Part shown: positions 1 through 8,847 of the stretch, piece by piece
Numbering within the stretch: position 1 is the first letter of the stretch
Layout: every line of letters starts with the position of its first letter
Origin: an uncultured Methanobrevibacter sp.
GTDB taxonomy: Archaea > Methanobacteriota > Methanobacteria > Methanobacteriales > Methanobacteriaceae
Direction of reading: 5' to 3'
NCBI RefSeq assembly: GCF_902788255.1
Contig: NZ_CADAJR010000010.1
Location: 1-58,770 of the forward strand
Length of the DNA: 58,770 bases
The notes under the pieces: model-generated
Database searches by the model: none
Told to the model about the DNA's origin: nothing
The model's input: the letters and a program-made list of their open reading frames with translations, nothing else
Program-made: the position numbers and the translations under genes

Positions 1-156
1 GGATACTACCTCTCATACAAAGGACACTACCTTAAGGTTGACGGCAAGTTCCAAAGCTGCACTGAAAGATCCGTCAAGGAGTTCCAGCATGACAAAGGAT
101 TGAAAGTGACCGGTAAGGTTGATGAAAAGACTGCCAAAAAACTTGGAATAATTTAA
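1..156 (+). CDS. Peptidoglycan-binding-like domain protein, C-terminal end (partial)
   Basis: The open frame enters from the left edge and stops at TAA 154-156, leaving 51 residues. The pattern is that of a PG_binding_1 repeat: an FQ pair (VKEFQHDKG), a GLKVTGKVDEKT turn, and a C-terminal KKLGII. Such domains bind cell-wall polymers and usually end secreted or surface proteins. In Methanobacteriales the wall is pseudomurein, so the ligand is unknown. The catalytic or main part lies outside the window. A perfect hairpin and T-tract follow the stop. Confidence 0.7.
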   Translation, partial: GYYLSYKGHYLKVDGKFQSCTERSVKEFQHDKGLKVTGKVDEKTAKKLGII

Positions 157-191
157 ATAAGGATTTTAATTCCTTATATTTATTTTTTTTT
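157..191 (+). terminator. Hairpin plus T-tract terminator
   Basis: ATAAGGA (157-163) pairs perfectly with TCCTTAT (171-177) over a 7-nt loop and is followed by a T-rich run to about 191. It lies directly after the stop of the partial gene and before the promoter region of the glycosyltransferase. Confidence 0.6.
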
Positions 192-305
192 AAAACTAGT
201 CTGTTGATTGTTATCTGTTAACCTCTTATTTTTAATTAATTTGATTAATTATTTAAACAATAATTTAATTAAATATTAACATAATAATTTTGGAGTTTTA
301 TTTTT

Positions 306-1391
306 ATGAAAATCGCTATGGTAGGTCAGTTTCCACCGCATTTCGGAGGAGTGGGGGTTCATATTCACACCCTGTCAAAAAAATTAGTTGAAGAGGGTCA
401 TGAAGTCTATGTAATAACATATCCCCACAAGGAACTCAAGGATATTGACGGAATACATGTAATTGGAACCCGAGGGATTAATGTTCCCGGCGTAAGGGGA
501 CTGATGTTTAAAAAGAATGCAAAAAAGGCATTGGAAAATCTCCTGGAAAAGGAAGACATTGACATCATTCACGGACATTATCTCTTTCCTGCAGGAGCCG
601 CTGCGGTAGAGGTTGGAAATAAGCATAACATAAAAACCTATGTGACCGCCCACGGTTCCGACATGTTTGAGCTATACAAGTCACAGCCTTTGATCCGTTC
701 AACAATCAGGGACGTATTGAAGAATGCTGACGGGGTTTTTGCAGTAAGCAATGCGCTGATGCATGAAATCGTTGCAACAGGTGTTGTGGGTATTGCGGAT
801 AAAATCAAGCTTTCATGGAATTCCGTTGACATCGATAAGTTTTCTCCAAAAAATGACAGTTCCTTTAAAGAGGAATATGGCCTGCTGGACAAGCCGATTG
901 TAATGTTTGTCGGCAACCTGATTAAAAGGAAAAATGTGGATTCCCTTTTGGAAGCCAAAAAAGCTACAAAAAGCGATTATTATCTTGTTGTTGTCGGGGA
1001 CGGACCTTTATACAAGAAACTTACAAAAAAGGTTGAGGAGGAAAACATTCCTGATGTGATATTTACAGGCTCAAGAACCGATGTCGAAAAAATCATTCCG
1101 AGCTGTGACGTTCTGGTTCTTCCGTCATTTTCAGAAAGTTTCGGACTGGTTTTGATAGAGGCATTGGCCTGCGGAAAGCCTGTCATCGGAAGTGATGTCG
1201 GAGGAATAACAGAAATCATCAATGATGATGTGGGTTTGCTTGTAGATCCGAATAACGTAACTTCCATTGCCAATGCGATTGACAAAATGATTCTTGATGA
1301 GAATTTCAGAGTGGTCCTGTCCATGAATGCAAGAAACAGGGCTTTGGACTTTTCAACAGTCGATATTCCATATGATGAGGTTAAACAATGA
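306..1391 (+). CDS. Family 4-type glycosyltransferase (GT-B)
   Basis: A 361-residue GT-B glycosyltransferase that transfers a sugar from a nucleotide-activated donor. Seen: an N-terminal Rossmann half opening MKIAMVGQFPPHFGGVG, an acceptor-side HGHYLFP segment near residue 90, AVSNA at 146-150, VVGDGPL near 230, and the donor-site EX7E motif (E278 and E286) in SESFGLVLIEALACGKP. The stop overlaps the start of shikimate kinase by 4 nt, so the two are co-transcribed. No membrane segment or signal peptide is visible, so it probably works at the inner face of the membrane. Donor and acceptor (lipid, glycan or wall precursor) cannot be read from the sequence. Confidence 0.85.
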   Translation: MKIAMVGQFPPHFGGVGVHIHTLSKKLVEEGHEVYVITYPHKELKDIDGIHVIGTRGINVPGVRGLMFKKNAKKALENLLEKEDIDIIHGHYLFPAGAAAVEVGNKHNIKTYVTAHGSDMFELYKSQPLIRSTIRDVLKNADGVFAVSNALMHEIVATGVVGIADKIKLSWNSVDIDKFSPKNDSSFKEEYGLLDKPIVMFVGNLIKRKNVDSLLEAKKATKSDYYLVVVGDGPLYKKLTKKVEEENIPDVIFTGSRTDVEKIIPSCDVLVLPSFSESFGLVLIEALACGKPVIGSDVGGITEIINDDVGLLVDPNNVTSIANAIDKMILDENFRVVLSMNARNRALDFSTVDIPYDEVKQ

Positions 1392-2254
1392 AAAAAAGTG
1401 TAAGGTCACCGGGTTCTGCAACCATAATCAATGCAATCGCAACAGGCTTCGGATCCGCTTTCGGCATAGGTTTGGATATTGAATGTGATGCCAAAACCAT
1501 TTCTGAAGGCATTGAATGCAGCAATGACGTTGGTGCAGATACCGGATTGATGGAACTGTGTGTTAAGAAGGTTTTCAGCTATTATGATATTAATCAGGAT
1601 GATTTTGGAGTCAGTTTGAAGACAACATCAAGTCTGCCTATGGCTTCAGGCCTTTCAAGCAGCAGCGCTTCATCCAATGCAATCGTTAAGGTAGTCTCTG
1701 AAATGTTTGCCGAGGAATTTGATTTGGAAAGGCTAAGTGATTTGGAAGTTGTGAATTTGGCGATTGATGCATCACTTGAAGCGGGCGTTACAATAACCGG
1801 ATCATTTGATGATGCAACTGCATCCTATTTCGGAGGGGTTGTCGTAACAGATAACGGGAACCGGGAATTTGTCATAAAGGAAAGGATGGATGATTATGAC
1901 CTCTTGATTTACATGCCGGATTTCCATTCAAAATCCGGGGATTCGGATGTTGGGCGCATGAAGGTAATGGCGCCCTTGGTTGAAACCGCATATGAGTTTG
2001 CATGCAAAAAGGATTATTTCAGGGCAATCAATTTAAACGGTCTTATTTATTCATCAGCTCTGGGCTTCAATACATCCATTGCCATTGATGCTCTCTCCTG
2101 TGGGGCATTGGCTTCAGGATTGTCCGGAACAGGCTCCGCATTTTTTGCGGTTGTTGATGAAAATTCAATTGATGAGGTTAAGGACGCCTGGATGAAATAT
2201 GAAGGTCGTGTAATTAAAACAGAAGTGGATAATGTGGGATGCAGGATACTATAA
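1388..2254 (+). CDS. aroK: Archaeal shikimate kinase (GHMP family)
   Basis: Phosphorylates shikimate to shikimate 3-phosphate with ATP in aromatic amino acid synthesis. The 288 residues match the archaeal GHMP-fold enzyme, which is unrelated to bacterial AroK. Seen: an N-terminal SPGSATIINAIATGFGSAFG block, the ATP-binding glycine/serine loop LPMASGLSSSSASSNA at about 84-99, and a C-terminal GLSGTGSAFFAVV GHMP motif. Other GHMP enzymes such as pantoate kinase are alternatives, but the IINAIATG block and the chorismate mutase gene next door favour shikimate kinase. It overlaps the upstream glycosyltransferase by 4 nt (ATGA). Confidence 0.85.
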   Translation: MKKSVRSPGSATIINAIATGFGSAFGIGLDIECDAKTISEGIECSNDVGADTGLMELCVKKVFSYYDINQDDFGVSLKTTSSLPMASGLSSSSASSNAIVKVVSEMFAEEFDLERLSDLEVVNLAIDASLEAGVTITGSFDDATASYFGGVVVTDNGNREFVIKERMDDYDLLIYMPDFHSKSGDSDVGRMKVMAPLVETAYEFACKKDYFRAINLNGLIYSSALGFNTSIAIDALSCGALASGLSGTGSAFFAVVDENSIDEVKDAWMKYEGRVIKTEVDNVGCRIL

Positions 2255-2401
2255 TTCTGGTCTTGTTTCACTCGACATTTTTCAAAGATTATCTTGTTAA
2301 AAAATTTTCTAAAAAACCATTCATGTAATTATATCTTGATTAAGCAATAGTTTATATACTATGATTTTAATAAATTATATTATTATCAATTTGGTGATTT
2401 T

Positions 2402-2743
2402 TTGAAAAGTAATGACAAAATAATATCTTTTAATAATAAAGAAGAGGCGGAAATACTTCTCGAAGAATCTAGAAAACGTATTGATGAAATTGATAACGCA
2501 TTGTTTGATTTGATTTCCGAGAGAACTTCTCTTGCAATGGGCATTGTACTTTCTAAAGATTATCTTGGAAAACCAGTTTATGATAAAAGCAGGGAAGATG
2601 CAATCCACGAAAAAATAAGGAGAATGGCTGAGGAAAACAATCTTGACGTTGATATTATTGATCAAATAGTAAGTATGCTGACTATTTTAAGTAAAAATGC
2701 GCAAAAAGAAATTTTAAGGAGGAATGATGATGGGCAATATTAG
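2402..2743 (+). CDS. Chorismate mutase, AroQ type
   Basis: Converts chorismate to prephenate for phenylalanine and tyrosine synthesis. This is a free-standing 113-residue all-helical AroQ protein. R24, R41, K52, R64, E65 and Q101 have exactly the spacing of the E. coli active-site residues R11, R28, K39, R51, E52 and Q88, so the active site looks intact. The start is TTG 2402, preceded by a GGTGAT ribosome binding site; no ATG in frame would keep the first helix. A TATA box (TTTATATA) lies near 2350. The 3' end overlaps the beginning of the S17e gene, so the two are translationally coupled. Confidence 0.88.
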   Translation: MKSNDKIISFNNKEEAEILLEESRKRIDEIDNALFDLISERTSLAMGIVLSKDYLGKPVYDKSREDAIHEKIRRMAEENNLDVDIIDQIVSMLTILSKNAQKEILRRNDDGQY

Positions 2744-2913
2744 AACTTCATTTGTTAAACGTTTAGCAAAAGAACTTATTGAAACTCACAAAGGTGTTTT
2801 CACTACTGATTTTGAAGAAAACAAAAAATTAGTATGTAAGTACTAAACATTTAAGAAATAAAATTGCTGGATATGTTACAAGGCTTGTAAGGTTAGAACA
2901 AACCCAAGACTAA
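2724..2913 (+). pseudogene. rps17e: Ribosomal protein S17e, split by a frameshift
   Basis: From ATG 2730 (ATG 2724 and 2727 are also in frame, after GGAGG) the frame gives 38 residues, [20 protein letters not shown] onward to NKKLVCKY, then TAA 2844-2846. The next frame, from 2836, gives [20 protein letters not shown] and ends at TAA 2911-2913. Joined, they cover the roughly 62-residue archaeal S17e, with about five residues missing at the junction. This fits a deletion of about 14 nt around 2835. S17e is a small-subunit ribosomal protein. The position between chorismate mutase and lysC matches the Methanobacteriales order I recall. A sequencing or assembly error is a serious alternative. Confidence 0.82.
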
Positions 2914-3102
2914 GCTTTCTACATATTTTTTTTACTCTTTTTTTATAACTTTTTTTTTTGATTTAATATTTTTTTGAAAATACTATAGATTTTTTAATTA
3001 AAGTATATTAATACGGTTAAATAAAAATATATATGAATATTTTGTTTAGTTAATACTTAAAACAAAATTTCAATTAATACTTTATAGAAATAGGTGAACT
3101 TA
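2914..3102 (+). promoter_or_regulatory. Terminator tracts and lysC promoter/leader with direct repeats
   Basis: After the S17e remnant come three T-runs (about 2925-2963) typical of archaeal termination. An AT-rich TATA-like stretch (AAATATATATG, about 3025-3034) precedes lysC. In the presumed leader TTAATACTT occurs twice, at 3050-3058 and 3074-3082, 24 bp apart. AAGTATATTAATAC lies at 3001-3014. The repeats could be regulator sites for the lysine operon; no regulator is identified. Confidence 0.4.
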
Positions 3103-4323
3103 ATGGATTTGATAGTAGCAAAATTTGGTGGAACCTCGGTAGGTAATGGTTCCAGGATTAAAAAAGCGGCGCAGGCCGTTGTAAATGAGTATATGAAAGG
3201 TAATCAGGTTGTAGTTGTTGTTTCAGCTGTAAACAAGACTACTGATGAACTTATTGGATTATCTGATGAAGCTATTGGCTCTAGTTTAACTGACAAACAG
3301 AAGGCAGAGATTATGGCTATGGGTGAGTTAACTAGTGTTAGATTATTCTCAGCAACTATTGAAGCATTAGGTGTTAAGTCTGAATATATCGACCCTTATA
3401 ATGAATTGTGGCCAATAGTGACCGATTCCCATTCCCTTGAAGCGAACATTGATTTCAACACAACCAAAAAGAAAGTCGATGGAATCAGAAATTTAGTTAA
3501 CCAGGGCATCATACCTGTTGTTTGCGGATTTTTAGGACAGGGTCCAAGCGGGGAGGTCACCACTCTTGGAAGAGGTGGAAGTGATATCACCGCATTCCTT
3601 TTAGGTCATTGTCTCGATGCAAATGAGGTTGTAATAGTTACAGATGTGGAAGGTGTAATGTCAACTGATCCAAATAAAATTGAAGAGGCCGAATTGCTGG
3701 AACAGATATCAGTTGAGGAAATGAGGGATTTGGCCACTCATGGAGCACAGGTTCTGCACCCTCATGCATTAAAATATAAAGATCCATCCATTTCTGCAAA
3801 GATTATCAATTTCGCTCACGGAGACTTGTCCGTAAATGGTACTCGTATTGTAGGTCCATTTGAGGGAGATATGATGAAATGCGTAACAAAGTATAAGAAT
3901 CCTATTTCACTTATAGCAATCGTTGGAGAAGCAATGCTTAAAAAAACCGGTTTGATAGCTAACCTGTCCGGAAAACTTGCAGATTCAGATATCAATATCT
4001 TCGGTATTTCTGCAGGTCAGAATTCAATCACAGCATTCGTTGAAAAATCCGACTCCAACAAGGCATATCACTTATTGCATCAAGTAGTAATTGAAACTGA
4101 TGTATTAAGCTCTCTATCCTTAGGTAGAGACACAGCAATGATTACATTTGTAAGCCCTGATATTATTGACACTCCAGGTATAATTTCAGATATTACAGAA
4201 CCACTCAGAAAAAATGAAATCAATATTGTCGAAATTATTTCATCACAAACAGCAGTTGTATTATTCGTTAACTGGGAAGATGGTGAAAAAGCACGTGAAT
4301 TAATTAAAGAGGTTTTAGAATGA
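3103..4323 (+). CDS. lysC: Aspartate kinase
   Basis: Phosphorylates aspartate, the first step to lysine, threonine and methionine. I place the start at ATG 3103 (406 residues) because GGTG at 3093-3096 is its ribosome binding site and the KFGGTSVG motif then falls at residues 7-14, as usual; the GTG at 3094 lies inside that site. A kinase domain with [11 protein letters not shown] is followed by two C-terminal ACT domains ([10 protein letters not shown] onward and [10 protein letters not shown] onward), the usual place for feedback inhibition by end-product amino acids. It overlaps dapA by 4 nt and heads a four-gene operon. Confidence 0.93.
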   Translation: MDLIVAKFGGTSVGNGSRIKKAAQAVVNEYMKGNQVVVVVSAVNKTTDELIGLSDEAIGSSLTDKQKAEIMAMGELTSVRLFSATIEALGVKSEYIDPYNELWPIVTDSHSLEANIDFNTTKKKVDGIRNLVNQGIIPVVCGFLGQGPSGEVTTLGRGGSDITAFLLGHCLDANEVVIVTDVEGVMSTDPNKIEEAELLEQISVEEMRDLATHGAQVLHPHALKYKDPSISAKIINFAHGDLSVNGTRIVGPFEGDMMKCVTKYKNPISLIAIVGEAMLKKTGLIANLSGKLADSDINIFGISAGQNSITAFVEKSDSNKAYHLLHQVVIETDVLSSLSLGRDTAMITFVSPDIIDTPGIISDITEPLRKNEINIVEIISSQTAVVLFVNWEDGEKARELIKEVLE

Positions 4324-5213
4324 ATTTTGAAGGAACTTACGTTGCAATGGTAACTCCATTCACTAAAGATTTGGAGATTGATGAGGAAGGATTTAGATCA
4401 AACATTAATTATTTGATCGACAAAGGCGTTACCGGACTGGTCGGTGCGGGCACAACTGGTGAATCAGCCACCGTTTCCCATGAGGAACACCAAAGAATAA
4501 TTGATATTTTGGTTGATGAGGTTGACGGCAGGGTTGAAACCGTTGCCGGAACAGGAAGTAACGCTACCTCTGAAGCTTTATCATTAACAAAGTATGCAGA
4601 TGATGCAGGTGCAGATTCAGCATTATTAATCACTCCTTACTATAATAAACCGCAACAGCATGCGGTAATTGAACATTACAGAACTATTGCAGATGAAACC
4701 GACATTCCGCTCATAGCTTATAACGTGCCTTCCCGTACAGGACTCAACATGGATGTTGACACAATTGTGGAATTGGCTAAAATTGACGGTATTGACGCTG
4801 TAAAAGAAGCCAGCGGTAGTGTTGATAAAGTATCAGACATCTACAGAGCATTGACTCATGAAGGACTTGAAGATGATTTCAATATCCTTTCCGGTGAAGA
4901 TTCCCTTACTTTACCTCTCATGGCAGTCGGTGCGACAGGTGTTATTTCAGCTTCAGCTAATGTTGACGCCAAAAGAATGGTTTTAATGGTTGACAGTATT
5001 TTGAATGATGATTATACAAGGGCAATGGAACTTCACTATGAAATGGTTGAATTGATCAGAGCATTATTCATTGAAACCAATCCGGTCCCTGTTAAAACTG
5101 CAATGAGATTAATGGGACTGCCTTCAGGACCATTCAGACAACCTTTGGCTGACATGAAAGAGGAAAATTTGGAAGTGCTTAAAAAAGCTTTAAAAGATTC
5201 AGGATTAATTTAA
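4320..5213 (+). CDS. dapA: 4-hydroxy-tetrahydrodipicolinate synthase
   Basis: Condenses pyruvate with aspartate semialdehyde at the entry to the lysine branch. The 297-residue TIM barrel shows the GTTGE motif (T45, T46), the catalytic Y134, R139 in the NVPSRTG loop, and the Schiff-base lysine K162 in AVKEASGS. These match E. coli T44/T45, Y133, R138 and K161 by one-residue offset. ATGA overlap with lysC and a 13-nt gap to dapB show an operon. Full length and intact. Confidence 0.94.
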   Translation: MNFEGTYVAMVTPFTKDLEIDEEGFRSNINYLIDKGVTGLVGAGTTGESATVSHEEHQRIIDILVDEVDGRVETVAGTGSNATSEALSLTKYADDAGADSALLITPYYNKPQQHAVIEHYRTIADETDIPLIAYNVPSRTGLNMDVDTIVELAKIDGIDAVKEASGSVDKVSDIYRALTHEGLEDDFNILSGEDSLTLPLMAVGATGVISASANVDAKRMVLMVDSILNDDYTRAMELHYEMVELIRALFIETNPVPVKTAMRLMGLPSGPFRQPLADMKEENLEVLKKALKDSGLI

Positions 5214-5226
5214 AGTTGGTATTATA

Positions 5227-6048
5227 ATGATTAGAGTAGCAGTAACCGGAGCTGCAGGAAGAATGGGCTCCGGCATTATTAGAAAAGTCACAGAACAAGA
5301 GGACATGGAAGTTGTTGCAGCTATTGAAATGCCAAACACTCCATTGGCAGGTAAAGATGCAGGACTTCAAGCAGGTATTGATGAATTGGGTGTTGAAATC
5401 ACCGGTTCTGAAAAACTGGAAGAAACCCTCAAGGCTTCCAAACCTGATGTGCTGGTTGATTTTACCATTGCACATGCTGCAGTTGAAACTATTAAAACAG
5501 CTACCTCCTGTGGTGTTGGAGTTGTAGTTGGAACTACAGGATTCAGTGAAGAACAAATGGAATCCAACATTCAGAATGTTAAGGAAAATAACGTTCCGGC
5601 AGTCATCTCTTCAAACATGGCTATTGGGGTAAACGTTTTCTTCAACACATTGAAGAAATTGGCTCCATTATTATATGATTTTGACATTGAAATTATTGAA
5701 GCTCACCACAATCAGAAAAAGGACGCTCCATCCGGAACAGCAATGACCGCTTTTGAAGTTATTGCCAAAGAATTGGAACGTGACCCTGAAGAAGTTGGAG
5801 TCTATGGAAGACAAGGTCTTGTTGGAAAAAGAACTCCTGAAGAAATAGGTATTCATGCAATTCGTGGTGGAGACATTGTTGGAGACCACACCGTAATGTT
5901 TGTGGGTGACGGTGAAAGAATAGAGCTTAAACACCAGGCTCATACTAGAGAAGTATTTATTGCAGGTGTAATTAGAGCTATCAGATACATTCCAAATGCT
6001 GAAAAAGGAATCGTCAGCAGTATGAATGATGTTTTAGGATTAGAATAG
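5227..6048 (+). CDS. dapB: 4-hydroxy-tetrahydrodipicolinate reductase
   Basis: Reduces the DapA product with NAD(P)H to tetrahydrodipicolinate. The 273 residues contain the nucleotide-binding GAAGRMG loop at 8-14 and the signature EAHHNQKKDAPSGTA, with H160 and K164 in the places of the E. coli catalytic H159 and K163. GTTGF (102-106) closes the cofactor site. The next start, asd, lies 9 nt past the stop, with its ribosome binding site across the dapB stop codon. Intact and of normal length. Confidence 0.94.
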   Translation: MIRVAVTGAAGRMGSGIIRKVTEQEDMEVVAAIEMPNTPLAGKDAGLQAGIDELGVEITGSEKLEETLKASKPDVLVDFTIAHAAVETIKTATSCGVGVVVGTTGFSEEQMESNIQNVKENNVPAVISSNMAIGVNVFFNTLKKLAPLLYDFDIEIIEAHHNQKKDAPSGTAMTAFEVIAKELERDPEEVGVYGRQGLVGKRTPEEIGIHAIRGGDIVGDHTVMFVGDGERIELKHQAHTREVFIAGVIRAIRYIPNAEKGIVSSMNDVLGLE

Positions 6049-6057
6049 GTGTTTAAT

Positions 6058-7107
6058 ATGGTAAATGTAGGTGTATTGGGCGCAACCGGAATGGTTGGTC
6101 AGAGATTTATTCAATTGCTTGAAAATCATCCGGATTTCGAGGTTACTGCTTTAGCGGCTTCTTCAAGATCTGCAGGAAAAAGATATGAGGATGCAACAAC
6201 CTGGTATATGGATACTGACATGCCTGAATCAGTTAAGGACATTGAAGTTATTGAAACCAATCCTGAAGCAATGGACAATGATGTTGATATTGTATTTTCA
6301 TCTCTTCCGGCTGATTTTGCATTGACTGTTGAAAAGGAATTTGCAAAGGATTATGTTGTTGCAAGTAATGCCAGTGCACACAGGATGAAGAAAAATATTC
6401 CATTAGTCATTCCGGAAGTCAATCCAGAATGTTTAGACATGATTGATGCCCAGCAAAAGGAAAATGACTGGGACGGATTCATTGTAACCAATCCTAACTG
6501 TTCAACTATCGCATTGGCTTTAACATTAAAGCCTGTTGTTGATAACTTTGATGTAAAATCCGTTAGGGTGTCAACCATGCAGGCAGTGTCCGGTGCAGGT
6601 TATAATGGGGTTCCATCAATGGCTATTGTCGATAATCTTGTTCCTTACATTGGTGGGGAAGAGGAAAAAATGGAAAGTGAATCATTATATCTGCTGGGTA
6701 AATTCGATGGAACCGATGTGGTAAATGCAGATTTCAAATTGAGTGCATCATGTCATAGGGTAGCTGTTATTGATGGTCATACCGAAGCCGTATTTATTGA
6801 GTTGGCGGATAATTTTGACATTGCTGATGTAAGTGAAAAAATGTCAAACTTTAAGGGTTTGCCACAAAAATTAAATTTATTCTCCGCTCCTGAAAATCCG
6901 GTAATCGTCAAAGAGGAATCCGACAGGCCACAACCTAGAATGGACAGAAATGCCGGTAATGGTATGGCAGTTTCTGTTGGAAGACTTAGGAAAGATGCAG
7001 TATTTGATAATAGTTTTAAATATGTATTAGTTGGACATAACACTATTCGTGGTGCAGCTGGTGCTTCTATATTGAATGCTGAATTGATTAATGATAAAAT
7101 ACTCTAA
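6058..7107 (+). CDS. asd: Aspartate-semialdehyde dehydrogenase
   Basis: Reduces aspartyl phosphate to aspartate semialdehyde, the branch point between the lysine and threonine/methionine routes. I choose ATG 6058 (349 residues) because AGGTG at 6046-6050 is then a well-spaced ribosome binding site and the GATGMVG NADP loop starts near residue 8; the GTG at 6049 is part of that site. The nucleophile is C148 in TNPNCST, and SASCHRVAVIDGH carries the substrate-side histidine. Last gene of the lysC-dapA-dapB-asd operon, followed by T-tracts from 7110. Confidence 0.93.
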   Translation: MVNVGVLGATGMVGQRFIQLLENHPDFEVTALAASSRSAGKRYEDATTWYMDTDMPESVKDIEVIETNPEAMDNDVDIVFSSLPADFALTVEKEFAKDYVVASNASAHRMKKNIPLVIPEVNPECLDMIDAQQKENDWDGFIVTNPNCSTIALALTLKPVVDNFDVKSVRVSTMQAVSGAGYNGVPSMAIVDNLVPYIGGEEEKMESESLYLLGKFDGTDVVNADFKLSASCHRVAVIDGHTEAVFIELADNFDIADVSEKMSNFKGLPQKLNLFSAPENPVIVKEESDRPQPRMDRNAGNGMAVSVGRLRKDAVFDNSFKYVLVGHNTIRGAAGASILNAELINDKIL

Positions 7108-7337
7108 TTTTATCCTTTTATTTTTTCTATTTTTTTTAATTTTTTCTAATTTTTCTTATTGTTTTCTGTATGTTTTTAGTTTTATTTTTTGGTTAGTTTA
7201 AGGGTTTAATTTAAATAGTATAAAATTAATATTTTATATCAAGGAATTATATTGTACAATATATCGGAGTTTCCAAATTCATAAAAATTTAAGAATTTGA
7301 ATTCGATATTGGGATAAAATGTTAACTAAGGGATAAA
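7108..7337 (+). promoter_or_regulatory. Terminator tracts, nested dyad and duplicated RBS/start before the coiled-coil gene
   Basis: T-rich termination sequence fills 7110-7190. At 7261-7309 there is a nested inverted repeat: ATATCG (7261-7266) with CGATAT (7304-7309) outside, CAAATTC (7274-7280) with GAATTTG (7293-7299) inside. GGGATAAAATG then occurs twice, at 7311-7321 and 7328-7338. The first copy opens a five-codon reading frame (MLTKG, 7319-7336) that stops just before the real start at 7338. Confidence 0.55.
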
Positions 7338-8495
7338 ATGGAAATAGGAATTGATGCTGAAAAAGATACACTACAATCTTTAATTCGGTCTTGCCTATTA
7401 GAGCTCAATCAGTTAAAATTTGAACTAACTGAGCTTGAAGTTGCACGTGCTAATGATACCACTCCTCAACGGATTAAAGAGCTCGAGCAAGACATTATTG
7501 ACAAGGAAAAAGAAGTTTCTGTTATTAAATTCAAAGCTGAAGACGAAATTAATCTTTTGAAAAAACAGATGGAAGAAAAGGATATTTTAATCAAGAATCA
7601 GGAAGATAGGATCTATGAACTTGATTATGTAAACAACTCTCTCGATGAAATTAAGGAATATTTCGCTGAACAATTGAGGGATTATAAGAAAAAAGAACTT
7701 TCTGAAGTTAATGAAAGATTAAACGAATCTTATAAAAGCATTGCAGAAAAAGAAGCTCAAATTAATACTCTTTCTAGAACAATCGACGATTATAAAATCA
7801 AAGTTATCAAGCTGGAGAACAATGTTGAATCTCAGGCTCAAATTTTGGAACTTGAAAAACAAATCGAGCTTAAGGACAATGAAATCCGCATTAAAGAAAG
7901 TGAAATCGAGCAGATTAAAAGTGAGTTAAACATTTTAAAACAGCAAACAATTCCTAAAGATGAATATATATCCCTTCAAACTCAATTCGAATCTGAAATT
8001 AATGCAATGAATAATGAGATTTCCACATTAAAACAAGACACTATCCCAAAACAAGATTATGATGACCTTCAATCAAGATTTGATTCTGAAATCAAGACTT
8101 TGGATGGTCAAATTGCAAATCTTCAGCAAAGTACTGTTCCTAAAGATGATTATGTTTCCCTTAAAACTCGTTTCGACACTGAACTTGATGCAAGGGACAG
8201 TGAAATTAAATATCTAAAAGAAAGGACAATTCCTAAAGAGGATTATGTAAACCTCGAAAACCAATTGCAAAATGAAATCAATGCCCGTGAAAATGAACTT
8301 CGCTATATCAAGGAGCAAACAGTTTCACGTGAGGATTATTTAAGACTTCAAAGTGAGCTTCAAAGAAAAGAGGATAAAATCAAAAGATTGGAAGAAATCA
8401 ATGCATTCTTCAATGAATTGCAGGAAGAACAGGAAGCTTACGAAACTCAAGAGGTCACTCCTCCTTTCAGGCTTGAGAAAAAACAGGGTAGATAG
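7338..8495 (+). CDS. Long coiled-coil protein with 31-residue repeats
   Basis: A 385-residue, highly charged protein predicted to be nearly all coiled coil. No enzyme domain, signal peptide or membrane segment is visible. The C-terminal half is built from five units of exactly 31 residues beginning at 204, 235, 266, 297 and 328. Each starts (T)(I/V)PK-x-(D/E)Y followed by a LQ-x-x-F/L and EI pattern; the last unit is degenerate. The rigid period suggests a rod or spacer, in a structural, cytoskeletal or chromosome-related role, but no function can be assigned. The start ATG 7338 has GGGATAAA upstream. Monocistronic between T-tracts. Confidence 0.75.
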   Translation: MEIGIDAEKDTLQSLIRSCLLELNQLKFELTELEVARANDTTPQRIKELEQDIIDKEKEVSVIKFKAEDEINLLKKQMEEKDILIKNQEDRIYELDYVNNSLDEIKEYFAEQLRDYKKKELSEVNERLNESYKSIAEKEAQINTLSRTIDDYKIKVIKLENNVESQAQILELEKQIELKDNEIRIKESEIEQIKSELNILKQQTIPKDEYISLQTQFESEINAMNNEISTLKQDTIPKQDYDDLQSRFDSEIKTLDGQIANLQQSTVPKDDYVSLKTRFDTELDARDSEIKYLKERTIPKEDYVNLENQLQNEINARENELRYIKEQTVSREDYLRLQSELQRKEDKIKRLEEINAFFNELQEEQEAYETQEVTPPFRLEKKQGR

Positions 8496-8847
8496 ATTCT
8501 ACCTCAACTTCTTATTTTTTTTACAGCACAATCTATCTGTCAGTTTAGTTATGCTATTTTTTCAAGACACTTTTTCATTTAATTAGTTTTAGAATTAATA
8601 ATATTGGTAGTTGATAGGATACTATTAAAATTATTCATCGCTCCTTCAATATTTATGCATGGAATTTTCAGGTGAATTGTTGCTTTTTTCTTTTTCTTAC
8701 TTTTATTTACTTTATACCATAAAGTATTTATATAACCTTAAACTCATTAATTATGTAGAAAGGTTTTGTCAACACTATAACTTATTTTCTCATGTTGATT
8801 ATTAAACTGATCTAAATTATTTAAAAATTAAAAAAAGGTGATTATTA
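8496..8847 (+). other. Non-coding gap with the thermosome promoter
   Basis: This 352-bp stretch has no convincing gene. T-runs near 8510-8580 serve as the terminator of the coiled-coil gene. A TATA box TTTATATA at 8728-8735 is flanked downstream by AACCTT (8734-8739) and AAGGTT (8760-8765), a 6-bp dyad over the likely transcription start. The ribosome binding site AAAGGTG lies just before the thermosome ATG at 8848. The inferred leader is about 90 nt. Confidence 0.5.

Noticed and set aside
3094-3102. GTG 3094 as the start of lysC
   Set aside because: The GTG is inside the GGTG ribosome binding site; ATG 3103 is properly spaced and places the KFGGTSVG motif at the usual distance.
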